A stretch of 37,835 nucleotides of DNA from Archaeoglobaceae archaeon (GTDB taxonomy: Archaea > Halobacteriota > Archaeoglobi > Archaeoglobales > Archaeoglobaceae): positions 1 through 37,835 of the forward strand of contig JAMOPJ010000036.1 in NCBI GenBank assembly GCA_027064525.1, in the 5' to 3' direction. How positions within the stretch are numbered: position 1 is the first letter of the stretch; every line of letters starts with the position of its first letter. Of this stretch, positions 33,266-37,835 are shown piece after piece. The notes under the pieces were generated by a model. It was not told where the DNA came from and did no database searches. It was given only the letters and a program-made list of their open reading frames with translations. The translations under genes were made by a program, and so were the position numbers.

Positions 33266-33969
33266 ACCACTTTCACCATCCCGAACCCCATGCTATTCCT
33301 CTCCCCAAACCCCGCCTTGTAACCCAGTTCGAGCAACTCCCTACTACCCTTGGCTAAGAAAACCATTTCAACGCAACGATGGTATGTGTTCTTAACCCTT
33401 ATACGCTTCGGCTTAATCTTGAGCGGTTTTACCTCAAGCTCGCAGTCGGAAGGCTCTTCTCCGTGTAATACAACAAATTTCCTAACCAAATTCCTCCTCA
33501 GGTTCTCGTAGAACTTAGGATTGTCCGGATAGAGGTCGTAAGTCCTTCCATCCCTCACAGTCGTAACGCTTATCGGAGATAGGGTCACGAACTTAGCCTT
33601 TTCTCCAATCTCGTGTTCTCTAACAACCCTAACCTCAGAAACAGCGAATTCTGCACCTCCTATCCTAACTTCCGGCTTTTTGAGCAAACCATCAACGAAA
33701 GCCGTTGCAACTTCAGCCTTTGGCGTTGAGAAGTAGAAATGCACGGTATCGGATTCGATAATCATCTTCTCCCCAGCTATCCTAAACCTCCTCTCCGGAA
33801 CCATCAGCTTACTGAAAGTCCAGAACTTTATCCCCGGCTTATGAAGTTCGAGCGAAAGGGAAGGATCGCTCCTTTGAATGCATCGGTAGATCAGGCTTGC
33901 GATGTGATAGGAGTGGTTAAGATCGATCACAGTCGAATTTAACCTTTTGAGTTCGATGCGAATCCGCAT
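33262..33969 (-). CDS. cas6: CRISPR endoribonuclease Cas6
   Basis: 235 aa, first gene of the operon; cuts pre-crRNA in the repeats, leaving the 8-base 5' tag. The Gly-rich loop GYKAGFGERNSMGFGMVKVV ends the protein, as in the family, and the N-terminal half has the LNHSYHIASLIYRCI helix; the two histidines there are candidate catalytic residues, though I cannot align them with certainty. A TATA element 25 bp upstream suggests a leaderless mRNA. Confidence 0.93.
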   Translation of the reverse strand: MRIRIELKRLNSTVIDLNHSYHIASLIYRCIQRSDPSLSLELHKPGIKFWTFSKLMVPERRFRIAGEKMIIESDTVHFYFSTPKAEVATAFVDGLLKKPEVRIGGAEFAVSEVRVVREHEIGEKAKFVTLSPISVTTVRDGRTYDLYPDNPKFYENLRRNLVRKFVVLHGEEPSDCELEVKPLKIKPKRIRVKNTYHRCVEMVFLAKGSRELLELGYKAGFGERNSMGFGMVKVV

Positions 33970-33989
33970 TAAATAATCTGCTCAATGGA

Positions 33990-34004
33990 TAAGATTTAAA
34001 CTTT
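33990..34004 (-). promoter_or_regulatory. promoter of the cas6-cas3-cas8a-csa5-cas7-cas5 operon
   Basis: The minus strand has AAAGTTTAAATCTT, with the TATA-like TTTAAAT about 26 bp before ATG 33969 and no ribosome-binding site between. This is the geometry of a leaderless archaeal transcript. The next genes of the operon overlap or are spaced by a few bases. Confidence 0.5.
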
Positions 34005-34042
34005 ATCCCTAAATACATGATTGACCTACCGTATCAATAAAA

Positions 34043-34057
34043 AATTTATATTTAACG
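34043..34057 (+). promoter_or_regulatory. TATA element of the M24 peptidase gene
   Basis: TTTATATTTAA at 34046-34056 is a strong TATA box. The expected transcript start near 34076 lies downstream of the TTG at 34021, which supports the later ATG at 34105 as the real start of the peptidase. Confidence 0.5.
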
Positions 34058-34104
34058 ACAAAATTTCAGCAAAATGTCATAAAATCCCAAGCGAAATCAT
34101 CACC

Positions 34105-35208
34105 ATGCTCTACGAACTGCTCAAGTCGAAGAATGCTCAGTTTTACATTCAGCACTCTGGAGACAACAACTTCTACTACGCTACGAAGTTCAGGATTCCG
34201 AACTCAGCATTCTATTTCGTCGGAATCGATGGAACGGATCTTCTGGTCGTTCCGGAGATGGAGAAGAACAGAGCTTCGAGGGAGAGCAAGGTGAAGGAAA
34301 TAGCTTCCCTAACAGATTTGGGTTATCACGAAAGGCTTAAGGAGCTTAAAGATTCAAAAAGAGCTCTTGCTCAAACGTTAATCGAGCTTCTGAAAACGCA
34401 TAAGGCTAAGAAGATTTTGATTCCACCGAACTTTCCATCCTTCTTAGCTCTGGAATTTCTGAAATATTTCGAAGTTGAGGTCGTTGAAAACCCCTTCCTT
34501 AAGATGAGGGCTGTGAAGAGCAACGATGAGATTGAGAAGATTAGAGACACGAGCGTTGCGATAATCGAGTCGTTTAAATTAGCTTTGGAACTGCTTAAGA
34601 AGGTCAGGGATTGTGATATGCTCAGAAATGAGATCGAAACGTTCCTATTTAGCAGGGGCTACCTCGCTCAAGATACGATCGTCTCATCTGGAAAGCTCTC
34701 GGCTGATCCTCATTTCATAGGGCACGGAGAGATTAAAGAGCACGTAATAATCGACATATTTCCTAAAAGCAGAAAACACCACTATTATTCGGATTTCACG
34801 AGAACGGTGATATTGGACGACTGCCCCGAAATTGAAGAGATGCTAGACACTGTAACTGAAGCTCAGCAGAAAGCCATATCTATGATAAGAGAAGGAATCA
34901 CCGCTAAAGAAGTTCATTATACGGTCTGCGATGTTCTTGAAGAGAGGGGATACCACACGCTGAGGAAGAAATACAGGGAGGGTTTCATCCACTCAACTGG
35001 GCACGGAGTGGGTTTGGACATACATGAAGAACCAAGGATATACGAGAACGAAGACGTGCTGAGGGCTGGAATGGTATTCACGGTCGAGCCGGGGCTCTAC
35101 TATAGGAAGTGGGGTGGTGTCAGAGTTGAGGATGTCGTCGTTGTCAGAAAGCACGGATGCGAAGTTCTGACAGAATTTCCAAAGAAGATCGATTTGAGGA
35201 GGGTATAG
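34105..35208 (+). CDS. M24-family metallopeptidase (Xaa-Pro dipeptidase/aminopeptidase P-like)
   Basis: 367 aa with an N-terminal creatinase-like domain and a C-terminal pita-bread peptidase fold. The five metal ligands are seen: Asp in IIDIFPKSRKHHYYSDFTRT (both Asp residues), His in HSTGHGVGLDIHEEP, Glu in FTVEPGLYYRKWGGV and Glu in VRVEDVVVV. It probably removes N-terminal residues before proline. I chose ATG 34105 (MLYELLKSKNAQFYIQHSGD) because the TATA box lies downstream of the alternative TTG 34021. It ends two bases before the AOR gene. Confidence 0.9.
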   Translation: MLYELLKSKNAQFYIQHSGDNNFYYATKFRIPNSAFYFVGIDGTDLLVVPEMEKNRASRESKVKEIASLTDLGYHERLKELKDSKRALAQTLIELLKTHKAKKILIPPNFPSFLALEFLKYFEVEVVENPFLKMRAVKSNDEIEKIRDTSVAIIESFKLALELLKKVRDCDMLRNEIETFLFSRGYLAQDTIVSSGKLSADPHFIGHGEIKEHVIIDIFPKSRKHHYYSDFTRTVILDDCPEIEEMLDTVTEAQQKAISMIREGITAKEVHYTVCDVLEERGYHTLRKKYREGFIHSTGHGVGLDIHEEPRIYENEDVLRAGMVFTVEPGLYYRKWGGVRVEDVVVVRKHGCEVLTEFPKKIDLRRV

Positions 35209-35209
35209 T

Positions 35210-36871
35210 ATGGACAGGATAGCTGTAGTCGATCTATCGAAGCGTGAAATTAAGGTAAGAGAACTGAGCAATGATGAACGATACTTTATAGGCGGAAAGG
35301 GCTTGGGGTTCAAGATCTTGAACGACAACTTGAGGAAAGATCTGATAGTCTTCGCAGTTGGACCTCTTACCGGCTTAAGACTCAGCGGACTTTCGAGGTG
35401 TGAAGCTGTCTTCGTATCTCCACTGACGGGATTCGTTGCGGATTCATCCTGTGGAGGTTTCTTCGGAAGAGAACTGAGAAGAGCGGGCTACTTAGCTCTG
35501 ATTCTGCAAGGTAGATCGGAAAAACCCCTTTACATCAAAATCGAGGACGAAAGCATAGAGATCTGCGATGCGGACTGGCTTTGGGGAAAGGACACATTTG
35601 AGACTGAGGATTTACTTAAGAAGGAGTTGGGTAGAGGTTACCAGATAGCTTCGATCGGACAGGCTGGAGAGAATCTGGTCCGATTTGCCTGCATAGAACA
35701 TGCAAAGGGGAGGGAGTTTGGGAGATGCGGTGGAGGAGCTGTGCTGGGAGCTATGAAGGTCAAGGCTATAGCTGTCAAAGGCTCAGCTGATTTGGAGGGT
35801 AGCGTAGTGAATTACGATAAATTCCGCGAGCTCAGAGAGGATTTTGAAAGCAGGCTGGATATTTTGGAGGGGATATCCAAATATGGAACGCCGAAGATGA
35901 TTCTGCTTACGAACGAGCTTGGGGTTTTGCCCACAAGATACTGGCAAAAGGGTAGATTCGATTCAGACATCTTCGATGACGTAGTTAGACTTTATGCTAA
36001 GAAGAAGGCATGCTTCGCATGCAAGGTTGGATGTGCCAAGATTTCGAAGTTTAACGGCAAAGAAGTCGAAGGACCGGAATACGAGACACTCTTTGCATTC
36101 GGGAGTCTCTGCGGTGTGAGAGATGCCAAGGTCATTGCCGAAGCAAACTTGTTGTGCGATAAATTCGGGATGGATACGATATCCACTGGAAACATCATAG
36201 CGTTTCTGTTCTATCTCAGCGAGAAAGGGCTTATTGATGAAAAATATGTGTTTGGAGATGGAAATACCGTGCTCGATCTGATCAGGAAGATAGCTTTCAG
36301 ATGTGGTATTGGTGATAAGCTTGCGGAAGGCGTTAAGAGATTCGCCGAATCGCTCGGAGTCGAAGGCGTTCACGTTAAAGGTTTGGAGCCTCCCGGTTAC
36401 GATCCTCGTGGACTCATGGGTGTGGCTTTGGGTTATGCAGTCAGCTACAGAGGAGCCTGTCACATAAAGCACTGCATCTACAGACCGAATCTGTCGGGCG
36501 GTTTGGACAGATTCAAGTCGGACAAGCAGGCGGAGACCCTTATTAGGCTTGAGAACTTCTACGGCTTTACGGACTGTCTCATAATCTGCAGATTCTTAAC
36601 TCTACCGGAGATAGGTCCTCTACATGAAAACGATGTTGTGGAGCTTTATAATGCTGTAACTGGGCAAAATCTGAGCGTCGAAGGAATGTTGAGGATAGGT
36701 GAGAGTGTGATAAAATTGGCAAGGGATATAAACGTTCGCTTGGGTTTGAAGAGGGAAGACGACTACTTACCAGAGTTCTTCTTCAAAGTTCCGACCGAGA
36801 ACGGCGTTGTAGATAGAAAATCGTTTGAAAAAATGCTTGAAGAATACTACAAGCTGAGAGGTTGGAAATAG
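35210..36871 (+). CDS. aldehyde:ferredoxin oxidoreductase family protein
   Basis: Tungsten-bispyranopterin and [4Fe-4S] enzyme family that oxidises aldehydes or related compounds with ferredoxin. Family features are YFIGGKGLGFKIL, AVGPLTGLRLSGLSRCEAVF, SSCGGFFGRELRRAGYLALI, and AFGSLCGVRDAKVIAEANLL; the Fe-S cysteines are ACFACKVGCAK plus probably Cys in TDCLIICRF. At 553 aa it is somewhat shorter than typical AOR (about 600), placing it among divergent paralogues; the substrate is unknown. It is nearly joined to the M24 peptidase gene, whose role beside it is unclear. Confidence 0.92.
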   Translation: MDRIAVVDLSKREIKVRELSNDERYFIGGKGLGFKILNDNLRKDLIVFAVGPLTGLRLSGLSRCEAVFVSPLTGFVADSSCGGFFGRELRRAGYLALILQGRSEKPLYIKIEDESIEICDADWLWGKDTFETEDLLKKELGRGYQIASIGQAGENLVRFACIEHAKGREFGRCGGGAVLGAMKVKAIAVKGSADLEGSVVNYDKFRELREDFESRLDILEGISKYGTPKMILLTNELGVLPTRYWQKGRFDSDIFDDVVRLYAKKKACFACKVGCAKISKFNGKEVEGPEYETLFAFGSLCGVRDAKVIAEANLLCDKFGMDTISTGNIIAFLFYLSEKGLIDEKYVFGDGNTVLDLIRKIAFRCGIGDKLAEGVKRFAESLGVEGVHVKGLEPPGYDPRGLMGVALGYAVSYRGACHIKHCIYRPNLSGGLDRFKSDKQAETLIRLENFYGFTDCLIICRFLTLPEIGPLHENDVVELYNAVTGQNLSVEGMLRIGESVIKLARDINVRLGLKREDDYLPEFFFKVPTENGVVDRKSFEKMLEEYYKLRGWK

Positions 36872-36897
36872 ATGTCTTCTCACAAAAATTTTAAATT

Positions 36898-37413
36898 ATG
36901 GTAAAGATAATCGTCGATTGGAGTAGTATTTCTGAAGATATTTTGAAAGAGTTGATAGAGGAGAGCGTTGAAGAAATATTGACGCTATGTAAATCCAAAG
37001 AGAAGGCATACGCGTATCTACTCAATTTGAAACTCCAACCTCATGCAGAAGTTTACTATCGCTCAGGGCAGTTGATCCTCAGAAGACCTCCAAGGAGGAC
37101 TATTCCGACGTCCAATACTCAACTCGAACTGATTATGAAAAGATTTCTCGAAGATCTCGGATTCACCGACTACGAGTTCCAATACGAAGTTAAAGGATAC
37201 ATACTCGACTTCGCGTTTCCAGATATCAAGCTCGCGATAGAGGTTGGACATGTTAAATGGCATCCCGAAGAAAGGGACAAGAGGAAGGAAAAGGCACTTT
37301 TAGACTGGAAGATCCTTTGGTTCAATGTTGAAAGTCCAAAAGAGTTGCTGGAGCATGAAGAAGAGATAAAAAGATCTATCATGAAAGAAGTCGAGAGGCT
37401 AAGACGGAATTAA
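36898..37413 (+). CDS. DUF559/VSR-like small nuclease-fold protein
   Basis: 171 aa. The N-terminal 75 residues are helical and not recognised. Residues 80-160 resemble the DUF559/VSR endonuclease-like fold: TQLELIMKRFLEDLGFTDYE, then YILDFAFPDIKLAIEVGHVK, then WHPEERDKRKEKALLDWKIL and WFN. The Glu and Asp of the PD-(D/E)xK core appear as E (of LELIM), D (of ILDF) and E (of AIEVG), but the common IEVDG is IEVGH. It lies 26 bp after the AOR gene, with an AT-rich TTTTAAATT before the ATG. Its function is unknown. Confidence 0.6.
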   Translation: MVKIIVDWSSISEDILKELIEESVEEILTLCKSKEKAYAYLLNLKLQPHAEVYYRSGQLILRRPPRRTIPTSNTQLELIMKRFLEDLGFTDYEFQYEVKGYILDFAFPDIKLAIEVGHVKWHPEERDKRKEKALLDWKILWFNVESPKELLEHEEEIKRSIMKEVERLRRN

Positions 37414-37430
37414 ATAGCCTTCAAATTGAA

Positions 37431-37835
37431 TCAAAAACTCTCCACGATTCTTCTAATAGCCAATATATCGAGTCTGCTCTGAGGTTTTAAAAGCCTTTTA
37501 CGTGGATCTAGGAAGATGATGTTCTGCCTAACCGCCCATTCTACCTCCTCACTTATCCTATCGCATTCGATGATATCTTCATCTACGAATTTTTTGAATA
37601 GCTTCAACACACCCTCGAACAGCCTCGCATCTTCGTCCTCCAACCTTCTTAGAGAATACAGAATGACACTTAACCTCTCCTCCAACAACTCTTCGCAGAA
37701 CTTCCTTAGATCACCTCCACCGGCTTTAACCTTCACCGCTTCGACGAGATATATCGGCTTACCGCCAAAGTATTGCCATACGAGTTCGATCTCCTCCTCA
37801 CTAAACCCGTATTTTCTTAGGAATCCCTTAGTAGT
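37431..37835 (-). CDS. C-terminal part of an archaeal AAA ATPase (runs off the window)
   Basis: An open frame enters from the right edge and ends at 37431, giving 134 residues. It contains GFLRKYGFSEEEIELVWQYF then GGKPIYLVEAVK, the C-terminal helical lid of archaeal ATPases of the PF01637 type (typical GFSEEEIEKAWEYFGGxPxYL), and a winged-helix-like end. The P-loop part is outside the window. Its 3' end lies 17 bp from that of the DUF559-like gene. Confidence 0.72.
   Translation of the reverse strand, partial: TTKGFLRKYGFSEEEIELVWQYFGGKPIYLVEAVKVKAGGGDLRKFCEELLEERLSVILYSLRRLEDEDARLFEGVLKLFKKFVDEDIIECDRISEEVEWAVRQNIIFLDPRKRLLKPQSRLDILAIRRIVESF

Overview
This window looks like chromosome of a hyperthermophilic euryarchaeon, most likely of the order Archaeoglobales. 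The support is archaeal ribosomal protein L15e, pantoate kinase of the archaeal CoA pathway, a small CDP-alcohol phosphatidyltransferase, a PGF-CTERM surface anchor, a type I-A CRISPR-Cas system, and a CRISPR repeat that from memory closely resembles the Archaeoglobus fulgidus repeat. The genus cannot be fixed from the sequence alone.

Left part (1-8.7 kb). The window opens inside the 3' end of a DDE transposase (IS6-like), followed by a stretch without a clear gene and a tRNA-Lys(CTT) on the minus strand. A TAXI-type TRAP transporter operon follows: lipoprotein receptor, DUF1850 lipoprotein with no normal start codon, and fused 4TM/12TM permease. It runs through a tiny membrane ORF into an m5C RNA methyltransferase and its separately encoded PUA-like domain. 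On the minus strand lie argF and nadE. The NAD+ synthase gene is interrupted by a full-length 370-residue intein that carries a LAGLIDADG endonuclease.

Cobalamin-like region (8.7-14.9 kb, minus strand). Four overlapping genes encode a secreted PQQ-type beta-propeller with a transcobalamin-like DUF4430 domain, a PGF-CTERM-anchored protein with DUF4430 and an alpha/alpha-toroid, a BtuF-like lipoprotein and a BtuC-like permease. No ATPase is present. The set reads as a cell-surface B12 (corrinoid) scavenging system built from the two domain types of animal intrinsic factor and transcobalamin.

Housekeeping part (14.9-22.7 kb). Dihydroorotate dehydrogenase, a HIT hydrolase, CoaBC and pantoate kinase are followed by an Lrp-type regulator with a Cys-rich tail, a CDP-alcohol phosphatidyltransferase, a radical SAM/SPASM-like enzyme, a Nif3-like protein, a DUF996 membrane protein and ribosomal protein L15e.

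CRISPR part (22.8-34.0 kb). An array of 16 identical 30-bp repeats is probably transcribed leftwards from a leader that separates it from cas4-cas1-cas2 (plus strand). Three toxin-antitoxin loci follow: an apparently intact AbrB/VapC pair, a VapB-VapC chimera, and a MntA/HepT pair in which the toxin is frameshifted and the antitoxin has lost an active-site Asp. Then comes the leftward interference operon cas6-cas3-cas8a-csa5-cas7-cas5, with a Cas3 whose HD nuclease is C-terminal. Effector and adaptation modules therefore face each other across the toxin-antitoxin island.

Right end (34.1-37.8 kb). An M24 metallopeptidase, an aldehyde:ferredoxin oxidoreductase paralogue, a small DUF559-like nuclease and the C-terminal part of an archaeal AAA ATPase that runs off the window.
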